A stretch of 64,000 nt of DNA from positions 1 to 64,000 of the forward strand of contig NZ_JAGOGJ010000023.1 in the NCBI RefSeq assembly GCF_017996735.1, read 5' to 3'. The position numbers were made by a program, and so were the translations under genes. Positions 32,241 to 40,961 of the stretch are shown here, one piece after another (the stretch's first letter is position 1; the number at the start of each line of letters is the position of its first letter). This DNA comes from Niveispirillum sp. (GTDB lineage: Bacteria > Pseudomonadota > Alphaproteobacteria > Azospirillales > Azospirillaceae). The notes below the pieces were generated by a model. It saw only the letters and a program-made list of their open reading frames with translations, was not told where the DNA came from and ran no database searches.

Positions 32241-33584
32241 TCAATGGCTTTGCAGATAGGCGACCGTGACAGCGGCCAGTGCCTCCGCCCCGGTCAGCAG
32301 CGAGGCCTCATCCACCTTGAACAGGGGCGAATGGTTGCTGGGTGCCTTGTCCAGCGGCACATCGGGCCCGGTGGACCCCACCCAGAAATAGAAGCCGGGG
32401 ATCTGCTGCTGGAAATAGCTGAAATCCTCTGCCCCGCCGGCCTTCGGCCCGACGCTGACATTCTCCGCCCCCGCCACCTTTTCCAGGATGGGGGCGGCCC
32501 AGGCGGTCAGGCCCGGATGATTGTCGGTGACGGGATAGCCCAGGTCGATACGCACCTCTGCCGTGGCCCCCTGGCTCTCGGCGATATTCTCAGCAATCTC
32601 CTTGATGCGGCGATGGATCTGCTCGCGCATCTTGGGATCGAAGGTACGGATGGTGCCGATCATTTCCGCCTTGTCGGGGATGATATTGTTGCGCACGCCG
32701 CTGTTCAGCGCGCCAACCGACACGATGGCCGGTTCCTTGATCAGTTCGACATTGCGGCTGACGATGGTCTGCAGGCCCATCACGATCTGGGACGCGGTCA
32801 CGATGGGATCGACGCCGGCCCAGGGATAGGCGCCGTGCGTCTGCCGCCCCTTCACCGTGATATGGAAACTGTCCGCCGCCGCCATGGCGGGACCGGAGCG
32901 GTAGCTGATCGTGCCGGCGCGGCCGGCGGAGAACAGGTGCAGGCCGAAAATGGCTTCCGGTTTCGGGTCCTTGGACAGGACGCCTTCCTTCACCATCAGT
33001 TCCGCGCCACCTTCCTCCCCCTCCGGCGGGCCTTCCTCCGCCGGCTGGAAGATGAACTTCACCGTGCCCCGCAATTCCCCCTTGCGCTTGGCCAGCAGTT
33101 CGGCCACGCCCATCAGGATGGCGACATGGCCATCATGGCCACAGGCATGCATGACGCCCACATCCTGGCCGTTATAGGTGGTGCGCACCTTGGACGCGAA
33201 GGGCAGCTCCACCTGCTCCGTGACGGGAAGCGCGTCCATGTCGGCCCGCAGCGCAACCACGGGACCGGGCTGGGCCCCTTTCAGGATGGCCACGACGCCG
33301 GTATGGGCCACGCCCGTCTGCACCTCCAGCCCCAGCTTTTTCAGATGGTCGGCCACCAGCTTGGCCGTGCGCGTCTCCCGGTTGCCCAGTTCCGGATGCT
33401 GGTGGATATCGCGGCGCCAGGCCACGATCTTGGGTTCCAGCGCCTTCACGTCGGATTTGATATAGGCGGGGATGTCGGGGGTCGTGCTCTGTGCCACAAC
33501 CGGTGGAACAAGCAGGGGCAGCGTCAGTGCTGCCAGCAACCCGAGGGCTCCCCGCCCGAACCCGATCCGACCTGTCACCCGCAT
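32241..33584 (-). CDS. M20D family amidohydrolase, exported (copy 1 of 3)
   Basis: A 447-aa first member of the tandem array. Signal peptide about residues 8-27 (GALGLLAALTLPLLVPPVVA). Metal motifs MHACGHDGHVAI and QPAEEGPPEGEEGG are present, and the C-terminus LQSH is shared with the other copies. The ATG at 33584 has GGAG seven bases upstream. Being the promoter-proximal gene, it carries the operon's 5' end; the 120 bp to the next gene holds no obvious palindrome. Confidence 0.92.
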   Translation of the reverse strand: MRVTGRIGFGRGALGLLAALTLPLLVPPVVAQSTTPDIPAYIKSDVKALEPKIVAWRRDIHQHPELGNRETRTAKLVADHLKKLGLEVQTGVAHTGVVAILKGAQPGPVVALRADMDALPVTEQVELPFASKVRTTYNGQDVGVMHACGHDGHVAILMGVAELLAKRKGELRGTVKFIFQPAEEGPPEGEEGGAELMVKEGVLSKDPKPEAIFGLHLFSAGRAGTISYRSGPAMAAADSFHITVKGRQTHGAYPWAGVDPIVTASQIVMGLQTIVSRNVELIKEPAIVSVGALNSGVRNNIIPDKAEMIGTIRTFDPKMREQIHRRIKEIAENIAESQGATAEVRIDLGYPVTDNHPGLTAWAAPILEKVAGAENVSVGPKAGGAEDFSYFQQQIPGFYFWVGSTGPDVPLDKAPSNHSPLFKVDEASLLTGAEALAAVTVAYLQSH

Positions 33585-33704
33585 TTGATTTCTCCGTATG
33601 GATGATGCTTGCGGGCAAAGGTGACAGGGGACGGCAGGCGGCGCAATGATATGGTTGAACCGCACGTCAGGATTGGTCAGGCGACCGAGCGGCTTCTGCC
33701 GGTG

Positions 33705-34430
33705 TTACGGGAACCGGCAGACCTCGCCCGTGACCTCGACGAAGGAGCGGGCGCCGGCACCGACCGTCAGGCGCACTTCCTTGTCGGCGGTGATCAGATT
33801 ATGGGTCAGGGGCAGGGTGCCGTTCATTTCTTCCGTCTTGCCGGCGGCATCGGTGAAACGGAGTTTCACGGGCTTGGTCGGATCGTACCAGGCCTCGGGA
33901 CTGCCCCCTTCATTGCGGGCGGGCACGCCCTCTCCCGTCACGATGATGGCGCCATCGGCAAAGGCGACCTGGGTGTTCGACCCTTTATAGATGGGGGTGG
34001 GCAGAACGAACCGTTTGGTCTCCGGCCGGGCGCAGGAACGTGGATTGCTGGTCTGCTCGATCACGAAGGCGATGCGCTCGGGATTGACGCCTTCCGCCAG
34101 CTTGCGGGCCATCATTTCGGTCAGCTTGGCCAGATCGCCACCGGGTACTTCCCGCTGCAGGCGGATTTCCAGCTCATTGGCACGGACCTCCTGGGTCTGT
34201 GCGATCTGCTGCAACTGCTGGGCGCGGCGTTCGGCCTTGTCCTTGGCCGCGATCATGTTCGCCAGTTCCTCCTGCATGGAACCTTCGCGCGATTTCAGTT
34301 GCTCCACCCCCACCAGATAGGAGAAGCCGGCCACGCCGCCCAGCAGGATCAGCCATAGCGCAACCTTGCCCACACGGGCCCAGATGCGACGGCGGTAGCG
34401 GCGATGGTGATCGTAAAGGCCGTAGCTCAT
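33705..34430 (-). CDS. Membrane-anchored coiled-coil protein, unknown function
   Basis: A 241-aa protein I do not recognise. It has a basic N-terminus, one transmembrane helix (about residues 22-41), a heptad-like helical segment (about 46-93) and a soluble C-terminal domain of short strands (about 135-241) containing Cys132 and Cys238. This is a bitopic inner-membrane protein with a periplasmic domain. It stands alone, with gaps on both sides and no operon partner. A scaffolding or envelope role is possible but not shown. Confidence 0.7.
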   Translation of the reverse strand: MSYGLYDHHRRYRRRIWARVGKVALWLILLGGVAGFSYLVGVEQLKSREGSMQEELANMIAAKDKAERRAQQLQQIAQTQEVRANELEIRLQREVPGGDLAKLTEMMARKLAEGVNPERIAFVIEQTSNPRSCARPETKRFVLPTPIYKGSNTQVAFADGAIIVTGEGVPARNEGGSPEAWYDPTKPVKLRFTDAAGKTEEMNGTLPLTHNLITADKEVRLTVGAGARSFVEVTGEVCRFP

Positions 34431-34537
34431 GTCTTCACAAGGCGAATCAAGGGGATGGGACGGGCCGACCCTGCGGTGACCACAGGGTTCGACCCTACCC
34501 AGCCTGTAAGTGAATTACAAGCGTCAGCCCCGTGACT

Positions 34538-35113
34538 TCAACCCTTGGGCAGCGCCTTCTCGATCGCGGCCGTCAGTTCGGCGGAGTCAGGGGTGACCTT
34601 CGATCCATAGGCCTCGATCAGGGTGCCGTCGGTACCGATCAGGTATTTATGGAAATTCCACTTTGGTTCGCCCTTCTGTTCGGCCATCCACTTGTAAAGC
34701 GGGTGGGCGCTGGCACCCTTCACCGGCTCCTTCGTGGTCATGGGGAAGTCAATGGCGAAATTGACCTCGCAGAATTCCTTGATTTCCTTGGTGGAGCCGG
34801 GCTCCTGCCCGCCGAAATCATTCGACGGCACGCCCAGGATGACAAGGCCCTTGTCCTTGTACTTCTCCCACAGGGCCTGCAGGCCCTTATATTGCGGGGT
34901 GTACCCGCACATGGAGGCGGTGTTGACCACCAGCACGGCCTTGCCGCGATAGCTGTCGAGCTTCAGCGGGCCGCCTTCGATGGCGGTGAAGCTGTAATCA
35001 TAGGCGTTGGCCGCCTGCGCCGTGCCCGTCATGCCCATCACCCCCGCCATCATCGCCAGCCCGCCGGCCAGCGCCAGGAAGCCCCGCCGGCCCGTGAACG
35101 CCATGTTACCCAT
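34538..35113 (-). CDS. Glutathione peroxidase family protein, exported
   Basis: A 191-aa thiol peroxidase with a signal-like N-terminus (MGNMAFTGRRGFLALAGGLA, then a long hydrophobic run to AQA, residue 34). The catalytic residue is Cys69 in NTASMCGYTPQY, where vertebrate enzymes use selenocysteine. LVILGVPSNDFGGQEPG and the W in PKWNFHKYLIG complete the Gpx site. The ATG at 35113 has GAGG seven bases upstream. A periplasmic peroxide-detoxifying role fits the katG/oxyR/ohrR neighbourhood, although it is 7 kb away. Confidence 0.92.
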   Translation of the reverse strand: MGNMAFTGRRGFLALAGGLAMMAGVMGMTGTAQAANAYDYSFTAIEGGPLKLDSYRGKAVLVVNTASMCGYTPQYKGLQALWEKYKDKGLVILGVPSNDFGGQEPGSTKEIKEFCEVNFAIDFPMTTKEPVKGASAHPLYKWMAEQKGEPKWNFHKYLIGTDGTLIEAYGSKVTPDSAELTAAIEKALPKG

Positions 35114-35176
35114 GATGCACCCTCGAAAAAGAAACTAAGACCAGAATGTAGTACGGGCGGGGCGCGCGTCCAGTGA

Positions 35177-35410
35177 TCAAAGCCGGGTCGCCACCTGACG
35201 GCCGCCCGTATTGTTCTCCAGACAGCGTTCAAGCGCCACCGCGCGGCGACCATCGGCCCCCTCTCCGGGCATGGAGGACTGGATATAGGTGGCGCAATTG
35301 GCGAAATGCGGATGTTCGTCCGCCACCTGCAACGGCGGGCTGACCGTGCCTGGACCGCCACAGGCGGACAGAAGGAGAAGCGGAAACAGGATCAGGGCCA
35401 AGCGGCGCAT
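35177..35410 (-). CDS. Small lipoprotein
   Basis: A 77-aa protein with a clear lipobox (LLSACGG, Cys about residue 17) after a hydrophobic signal. The mature part is short and has two further cysteines (NCATY and ERCLE) that could form a disulphide. GGAGG lies five bases before the ATG at 35410. No family recognised. It is 63 bp upstream of the Gpx gene on the same strand. Confidence 0.7.
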   Translation of the reverse strand: MRRLALILFPLLLLSACGGPGTVSPPLQVADEHPHFANCATYIQSSMPGEGADGRRAVALERCLENNTGGRQVATRL

Positions 35411-35529
35411 CGCCGCCTCCATCATTGGTTCATGACTAAGCTGTCACGCACTATCGGCCCGTCACCTCTTGCCCGAATGTGATCCGCCGCACAGATTGAT
35501 GGGCATGGCAGCCGACAGGAGAGAATGTG

Positions 35530-36081
35530 ATGACCGACACTGCCCCGCCCGACTGGCTGCTGACGTCCGACAGCCGTCTGGTCATCATCGATGTGCAGGA
35601 CCGGCTGCTGGCCGCCATCGACGGCGCCGACGGCATTGTCAGCAATTGTGAAAAGCTGGTGCGGGCGGCCCAGCGTCTGGGTATCCCCGTGGCCGCCACC
35701 GAACAGAACCCCGTTGGCATCGGCCCCACCACGGCAGCGCTGGCCGCCCTGATCCCGCTGCGCTTCGGCAAGGTACATTTCTCCGCCACGCGGGAGGCGG
35801 ACTTCCTGGCCTGGGCGGCGGGTGGCGGCACTCTGGTCCTGGCCGGAACGGAGGCGCATGTCTGCGTCCTGCAGACCGCCCTGGGTCTGAAGGCGCTGGG
35901 GCTGCGGGTTGCTGTGGTGATGGATGCCGCCGGGTCGCGGCGGGAGGAAAGCCGTCAGGCCGCCTTCAACCGGCTGCGCGCGCACGGGGTGGAACTGGTG
36001 ACGGTGGAAATGGCGTTGTTCGAATGGCTGGAACGCTATGACCGGCCGGAATTCCGCGAAGTGCTGCGTCTGATCAAATAG
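35530..36081 (+). CDS. Isochorismatase-family cysteine hydrolase
   Basis: A 183-aa cytosolic hydrolase of the isochorismatase/nicotinamidase-like fold. The catalytic triad is visible as Asp21 (VIIDVQD), Lys (FGKVHFSA) and Cys112 (TEAHVCVLQT). It is close to the YcaC-like single-domain group. AGGAG lies eight bases before the ATG. It has no operon partner. Substrate is unknown. Confidence 0.88.
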   Translation: MTDTAPPDWLLTSDSRLVIIDVQDRLLAAIDGADGIVSNCEKLVRAAQRLGIPVAATEQNPVGIGPTTAALAALIPLRFGKVHFSATREADFLAWAAGGGTLVLAGTEAHVCVLQTALGLKALGLRVAVVMDAAGSRREESRQAAFNRLRAHGVELVTVEMALFEWLERYDRPEFREVLRLIK

Positions 36082-36085
36082 CGGC

Positions 36086-36796
36086 TTACCCCGCCTCGGC
36101 GATCCGGGTCAGGGCATCGATGTCGCATGTCACCCGCCCATGGCCCAGATCGGTGATGGCCCCGCCGCGTTTGAAATCGGAAATCGTCCGGCTGGCGGTT
36201 TCCAGGGTGATGGCCAGAATGGCGCCCATATCCTCCCGCGTGAACAGGCGCACGGGCGCATAGGGCGTTTCATCGGCCAGCAGCAGCAGCAGGCGGGCCA
36301 CCCTTTGCCGCGCATTGCCCGTGGACAGGTTGGCCAGGAACCCGTCGGCCGTGCTCAACGCCTCATGCCATTTTTCCATCAAGCGCTGATGAAGGCGCGG
36401 GGTGCGTTCTTGAAGCTGGCGTATGGTCGCGACGGGGATAAGGCAGAATTCCACGGGCTGCAAGGCGACCGCGATATGATCGTATTGCGGCTTCACCAAT
36501 GCTTCCAGCCCCGCGACGCCGCCCACACGCACCAGCCGCACGATGCGCTGCGTGCCGTCGGGCAGCAGCGTGACCAGCTTCACCAGACCGCGACGGATGG
36601 TCAGGATCGACGAGGCAACATCGCCCATGCCGTAAAGCTGGGTGCCGGCCTCGACATGCACCTCCTCGATGGGGGTGTGGATATGGGCAAAATCCGCAGC
36701 CTCCAGGTCGGCGAACAGGACCAGATGGCGCACGCCGCAGCTATGGCAGGCGGCGGTGCCCTTCCATGCCGCGTCGATCTGTGTCGCCTTCACCAT
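36086..36796 (-). CDS. Crp/Fnr family transcriptional regulator
   Basis: A 236-aa regulator with an N-terminal cyclic-nucleotide-fold domain and a C-terminal helix-turn-helix (MGAILAITLETASRTISDFKR). The N-terminus has only a Cys-X2-Cys pair (AACHSCGVRH), and one more cysteine sits in VEFCLIP, so three of the four Fe-S ligands of classic Fnr are possible but not the full set. The start MVKATQ at 36796 has GGAGG a short distance upstream. It could still sense redox or nitric oxide. It is convergent with the isochorismatase gene. Confidence 0.88.
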   Translation of the reverse strand: MVKATQIDAAWKGTAACHSCGVRHLVLFADLEAADFAHIHTPIEEVHVEAGTQLYGMGDVASSILTIRRGLVKLVTLLPDGTQRIVRLVRVGGVAGLEALVKPQYDHIAVALQPVEFCLIPVATIRQLQERTPRLHQRLMEKWHEALSTADGFLANLSTGNARQRVARLLLLLADETPYAPVRLFTREDMGAILAITLETASRTISDFKRGGAITDLGHGRVTCDIDALTRIAEAG

Positions 36797-36874
36797 TGCC
36801 CTCCCGAACGGTCCGGGCCGCACTATGCGCCGGCTGGCGTGTCGGGCAAATGCGACCTTTCGCCGTTCGGGAGA

Positions 36875-37363
36875 TTACCATACGGCCTGCTGGACCAGGT
36901 CATGCTTCACCCGCTGCGGGCCGTCATCCTCCCGTCTGGGGATATATTTATATTCGACAGCTCCATAGGAAAGGGTGACCGTCTCTGTCGGGATATCACC
37001 GGTGCCGCCACCGATGGACACGTTGGAGACGATGATCGTCTCCAGCACGATTTCCAGATATTTCACCTCCCTGCCATCTCCGCTGGGGCGATAGGCACAG
37101 AAGATGCCTTTGGCGATGCTCTTGCCGCTCCAGCACAGTTTCAGAAGGTCGTCGGTCGAGGCATCGGTATATTTGGTGAAGGAGAAGTCCGAATGGCTGG
37201 CCTGCTCCACCGTACCGCCGCTGGCGCCGTTCCGCGTCGGGGAGGTGGGCTGGTTGAAGGAATGGTTCCAGGACAGGACCTGGATTTCACCCTCATGCCC
37301 ACTCGCCGTTGCCTCTCCCTTCACCAGGGGGTTGATCAACTTAAGGAACATGCCGCCGGCCAT
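36875..37363 (-). CDS. hcp: Hcp family type VI secretion tube protein (orphan)
   Basis: A 162-aa Hcp1-type protein. MAGGMFLKL, a G-E-A core and VLSWNHSF, then SFTKYTDASTDDLLKLCWSGK and the C-terminal YKYIP fit Hcp, which forms the hexameric inner tube and carries effectors. The ATG at 37363 has AGGA eight bases upstream. No other T6SS gene (VgrG, TssB/C, ClpV, TssM) is in the window, so it is an orphan copy that would depend on a main cluster elsewhere. A near-palindrome overlaps its leader (37373-37390). Confidence 0.85.
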   Translation of the reverse strand: MAGGMFLKLINPLVKGEATASGHEGEIQVLSWNHSFNQPTSPTRNGASGGTVEQASHSDFSFTKYTDASTDDLLKLCWSGKSIAKGIFCAYRPSGDGREVKYLEIVLETIIVSNVSIGGGTGDIPTETVTLSYGAVEYKYIPRREDDGPQRVKHDLVQQAVW

Positions 37364-37372
37364 GATCACCAT

Positions 37373-37390
37373 CCTATAAATATCTATAGG
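37373..37390. promoter_or_regulatory. Near-palindrome in the hcp promoter
   Basis: CCTATAAATATCTATAGG, with 6-bp arms CCTATA/TATAGG and matching inner ATAT, lies immediately upstream of the hcp ribosome-binding site. The AT-rich centre could serve both as -10 region and operator. Confidence 0.4.
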
Positions 37391-37440
37391 ATATATGACA
37401 GGCCAGGGCGTCGCCAGTCAAACCCGGATTGGACCGTGGC

Positions 37441-38202
37441 TCAGAACGGGCTGATGGCTTCCAGCACCTGCTGGCCCCAGCGCGGGGTCTGCACGTCGGT
37501 CAGGTTGCCGCGACCGCCATAGGAGATGCGGGCTTCGGCGATCTTTTCATAGGAGATGGTGTTGGCGGACGTGATGTCTTCCGGCCGGATGATGCCGGTC
37601 AGGGTCAGTTCGCGTACCTCGTTATTGACGCGGACCTCCTGCTTGCCATTCACCACCATGTTGCCGTTGGGCAGAACCTGCACGATCAGGGCGGCGACCT
37701 GCAGGTTGATCTGCTCCTGGCGCTGGATCTGACCGGTGCCGGCGCTGTTGGTGGTACCGGTGGCGCTCACCAGGGTGGACGGGTTGACGGTGTTGGGCAG
37801 GATATTGTTGGTGCTGGCCTCCAGCCCGAACAGGTTGGGGATGCCGATGCTGTCGCTGCCGTCGCGGGTGCGGCTGGTATTGTTCTGCATCTGGGCGCGG
37901 TCATTGATCTGGATCGTGACCGTCATGATGTCGCCGACCCGTGCCGCGCGCTGATCCTTGAAGAAGGCGCGCGCCCCGGACCGCCACAGCGAATTGGCCT
38001 GCCGTTCCTGCACCGGCGCTTCCGGCATCGGCAGGCGCACGGGGCGGTAATTGGGATTGCGTGAGGGGTCCTCGATGCCCGACAGGGCCGGGGTCTGGCC
38101 GATGGCGGCCAGCTTGTCCGTGACGCAGCCCGTCAACGGCAGCACGGCCAGCGACAGCAGCAGGGTGGTGCGGATGGAACGGGGCAGGGTACGGGCGGAC
38201 AT
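37441..38202 (-). CDS. flgH: Flagellar L-ring protein FlgH
   Basis: A 253-aa outer-membrane lipoprotein (lipobox LPLTGC, Cys26) that forms the L-ring around the flagellar rod. Family segments SLWRSGARAFFKDQRAARVGDIMTV and the C-terminal ISYGGRGNLTDVQTPRWGQQ are present. It is the last gene of flgF-flgG-flgA-flgH, 11 bp after flgA. Confidence 0.97.
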   Translation of the reverse strand: MSARTLPRSIRTTLLLSLAVLPLTGCVTDKLAAIGQTPALSGIEDPSRNPNYRPVRLPMPEAPVQERQANSLWRSGARAFFKDQRAARVGDIMTVTIQINDRAQMQNNTSRTRDGSDSIGIPNLFGLEASTNNILPNTVNPSTLVSATGTTNSAGTGQIQRQEQINLQVAALIVQVLPNGNMVVNGKQEVRVNNEVRELTLTGIIRPEDITSANTISYEKIAEARISYGGRGNLTDVQTPRWGQQVLEAISPF

Positions 38203-38213
38203 CTCGGTTCTCC

Positions 38214-39197
38214 TTACCGGGCCGCCTTCTTGGACGGGCCCGACACTTGACTGACAGGGGTGGGGATCTGGCCCGCGGGACGGACAGCCACCAGATTGGG
38301 GCCGGCCACCACGGCTTCGATCACTCTGTTGGAGGACGTATTCACAATCCGTACCAACTCACCCTGGGCCCCGTCGGACAGCGCCTTTCCGGAGGCGGTC
38401 AGGCTCATCGTTTCGGTCTGGAGAAGGATGGTGACGGCCTGACCCTTGGCCACCACCACGGGTTCCCGCACGTCGCGGGCATTCACGGCCTGGTTCGGGG
38501 CGATGGCCCGGCGCAGGGATTTTCCAACAATTTCAGAGGCTTCGACAACGACACCGGCCTGCATGCGGTCGCGGGGCTGCCGGATCCAGGTGATGTCGGC
38601 CTCCCCCACCAGTTCGCCCTGGGCCATGCGGCGCGACAGGACGGGCAGTTCCACCATGTCGACGACACGGGCGCCCACGGTCTGGCGCACGGCTTCCGGC
38701 CCCTGTGCCGGGGCAATGATTTCCGCCGTCACCCGGCCGCGCGGGGCGTCATAGGCAAGATTTTCCACGCGCACCGTGGCGTCGTTGCCGGCCGGCAAAA
38801 AGAAGGTCAGGCTGCGGTTATCCATCAGCACATCGGCCCCGTCGCCGATGCCCGCCTGTTGCAGCGCCTGGCGCAGACCATCGGCGATCACCTCGTTGCC
38901 CACCTGGACGGAAGCGCGTTCCACGATGATCCGGTCGGCCCCGCCCGACGCACGCCAGTCGATGCCGTTGCTGGCGGCGATGCGCGACAGGGTCGGCGCA
39001 TCCAGGTTGGCACGGCGGCCGGGGGCAGGGGCCATCATCACGGGACGCACCGCCTGATCCCCCGACAGCCCGTCGAACAGGTCGCCCAGCAGAATCTGCC
39101 CATCGGCGACCGTGGCGGCCGGCTTCAGCGTGGCGGCACCGGCAGTGGCGGTACCCAGCAACGTGGCGGCGAACAGCAGGGCGGCGAAGCGGTTCAT
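38214..39197 (-). CDS. flgA: Flagellar P-ring assembly chaperone FlgA
   Basis: A 327-aa periplasmic protein with a signal peptide (MNRFAALLFAATLLGTATAG). The C-terminal SAF domain has RRAIAPNQAVNARDVREPVVVAKGQAVTI and the conserved region ending RIVNTSSNRVIEAVV. It assists FlgI assembly. The ATG at 39197 has GGAG eight bases upstream. It is between flgG and flgH in the operon. Confidence 0.95.
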   Translation of the reverse strand: MNRFAALLFAATLLGTATAGAATLKPAATVADGQILLGDLFDGLSGDQAVRPVMMAPAPGRRANLDAPTLSRIAASNGIDWRASGGADRIIVERASVQVGNEVIADGLRQALQQAGIGDGADVLMDNRSLTFFLPAGNDATVRVENLAYDAPRGRVTAEIIAPAQGPEAVRQTVGARVVDMVELPVLSRRMAQGELVGEADITWIRQPRDRMQAGVVVEASEIVGKSLRRAIAPNQAVNARDVREPVVVAKGQAVTILLQTETMSLTASGKALSDGAQGELVRIVNTSSNRVIEAVVAGPNLVAVRPAGQIPTPVSQVSGPSKKAAR

Positions 39198-39288
39198 GGC
39201 GGGCACTCCGGGGGCGGGCTAGGCAAATTTGTCCCATCACCGGCACGAAGCTGCCGGTGTCGGTCTTAACGGGCGTCAGAAGCCGGGA

Positions 39289-40074
39289 TCAGCGCAACTG
39301 GCTGACCGACTGCATCATCTGATCGGTGGTGGAGATGACGCGGGAATTCATTTCATAGGCGCGCTGGGCGGTGATCAACTGGGTGATCTCGGCCACGATA
39401 TTGACGTTGGAGGTCTCCACAGCACCCTGCATCACACGGCCAAAGCCGGGGGCACCGGGATTGCCGGTGATGGCCTGACCCGAAGCCGGGGTTTCCAGCA
39501 GCAAGTTATCGCCGATGGCTTCCAGGCCGGCATTGTTGGGGAAGGCCGCCAACTGGATCTGGCCGACATTCTGCGGCACGGTCTGGCCATCGATCTTGGC
39601 CAGGACTTCGCCGTTCGGGTTGACGGTGATATCCACGGTGTTCTGCGGCACCACGATGCCGGGCAGCACCTGATATCCGTCGGCCGTGACCAGCGTGCCT
39701 TCGGCGTTAAGCTGCAGCGAACCGGCGCGGGTGTAGGCGGTTTCACCGTTGGGAAGCTGGATCTGGAAGTAGCCCTGGCCGTTGATGGCCAGGTCCAGCG
39801 TGTTGCCCGTCGGGTTGATATTGCCCTGTTCGTTGATGCGGTAGATGGCGGCGGCCTTGACGCCCAGGCCCACCTGGATGCCCGACGGGACGATGGTGCC
39901 GGCGTCGGAGGAGGTGGAGCCCACGCGGCGCTGGTTCTGGTACAGCAGGTCCTGGAATTCGGCCCGCTGACGCTTGTAACCGGTCGTCGTCATGTTGGCG
40001 ATGTTGTTGGAGATGGTTTCGACGTTGAGCTGCTGAGCCAGCATGCCGGTGGCGCCGATGGAGAGGCTACGCAT
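39289..40074 (-). CDS. flgG: Flagellar distal rod protein FlgG
   Basis: A 261-aa rod protein with the flagellar rod N-terminal motif MLAQQLNVETISNNIANMTTTGYKRQRAEF and the C-terminal NSRVISTTDQMMQSVSQLR coiled region. AAGGA lies eight bases upstream. Length is normal for FlgG. It is 26 bp after flgF in the same operon. Confidence 0.97.
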   Translation of the reverse strand: MRSLSIGATGMLAQQLNVETISNNIANMTTTGYKRQRAEFQDLLYQNQRRVGSTSSDAGTIVPSGIQVGLGVKAAAIYRINEQGNINPTGNTLDLAINGQGYFQIQLPNGETAYTRAGSLQLNAEGTLVTADGYQVLPGIVVPQNTVDITVNPNGEVLAKIDGQTVPQNVGQIQLAAFPNNAGLEAIGDNLLLETPASGQAITGNPGAPGFGRVMQGAVETSNVNIVAEITQLITAQRAYEMNSRVISTTDQMMQSVSQLR

Positions 40075-40100
40075 GGTTCCGATCCTTCTTGCTGGCTTGA

Positions 40101-40823
40101 TTACTGAGCGCGGGCGAGCTTGCCGATGGCGCCGCGAATGCGCTCATGCTCGGTATCGATCATCTTCTGAACGTTCTGGTAGGTGCGCAGCACATCGATC
40201 ATCTGCGTCATCTCCACCACGCTCTGGACGTTGCTGCCTTCGATGGCGCCCTGGGTGACCTGGGGCTGTTCGACGGCAATTTCTTCCTGGTTGGCTTCAT
40301 ACAGGCCGCCACCCAGTTCCATCATCTTCTGCTGGTCGGCGAAGGTGACGATCTTCAGCTTGCCCAACGGGCCGGCCTCGGTCGACACCGTGCCGTCGCC
40401 GGCGATCCGGATCTGGGTGGCGTCGGCCGGGACGGCGATGCGCTGGTTGTTGGTGTCCAGAACCGGCAGGCCGGAATGATCGACGATCTCGCGGTTATTG
40501 TTGAGCTGGAAGGCGCCGCCACGGTTGTACCGGGTGCCGGTCAGCGTTTCGACAGCGAAATAACCCTCACCGCGCAAGGCGACGTCCAGATCGTTATTGG
40601 TGACGGTCAGCGGACCGGCATCGACATTGCGCAACAGGCCGTAATCCTGGACGAAGCTCATCCGGTCGCCCTGGCGGTCCGGACGCTCCAGATACTCCAG
40701 GAACAGCATGCGCTGCGACTTGAAGCCGGTGGTGTTCATGTTCGCGATGTTGTTCGACACCACGTCCATCTGCCGGCGCAGCGCTTCCTGGCGGGACAGG
40801 GTGATGTAGAGTGAATTTTCCAT
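40101..40823 (-). CDS. flgF: Flagellar proximal rod protein FlgF
   Basis: A 240-aa rod protein with QMDVVSNNIANMNTTGFKSQRMLF near the N-terminus and the rod C-terminal IDVLRTYQNVQKMIDTEHERIRGAI. It is the first gene of the flgFGAH operon. AGGA lies nine bases before the ATG. The 138 bp to the divergent Mug gene hold its promoter; no sigma-54 or sigma-28 consensus was clear by eye. Confidence 0.96.
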   Translation of the reverse strand: MENSLYITLSRQEALRRQMDVVSNNIANMNTTGFKSQRMLFLEYLERPDRQGDRMSFVQDYGLLRNVDAGPLTVTNNDLDVALRGEGYFAVETLTGTRYNRGGAFQLNNNREIVDHSGLPVLDTNNQRIAVPADATQIRIAGDGTVSTEAGPLGKLKIVTFADQQKMMELGGGLYEANQEEIAVEQPQVTQGAIEGSNVQSVVEMTQMIDVLRTYQNVQKMIDTEHERIRGAIGKLARAQ

Positions 40824-40961
40824 CGCTCGAATTCCTCATGCTGGCCGGTGGCCGTTGCTTGCCGGAATGAAAAGCAAAGGGCGTGCCAACTGTGTGGGGG
40901 TGGCGGATTTCCGCCCTTTCCTGTTGCGCCAAACCGGGGGGCGGCAAATAATGCCGGGACC

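Noticed and set aside
36875-37363. Type VI secretion cluster
   Set aside because: Only Hcp is present; neighbours are flagellar and Crp/Fnr genes.
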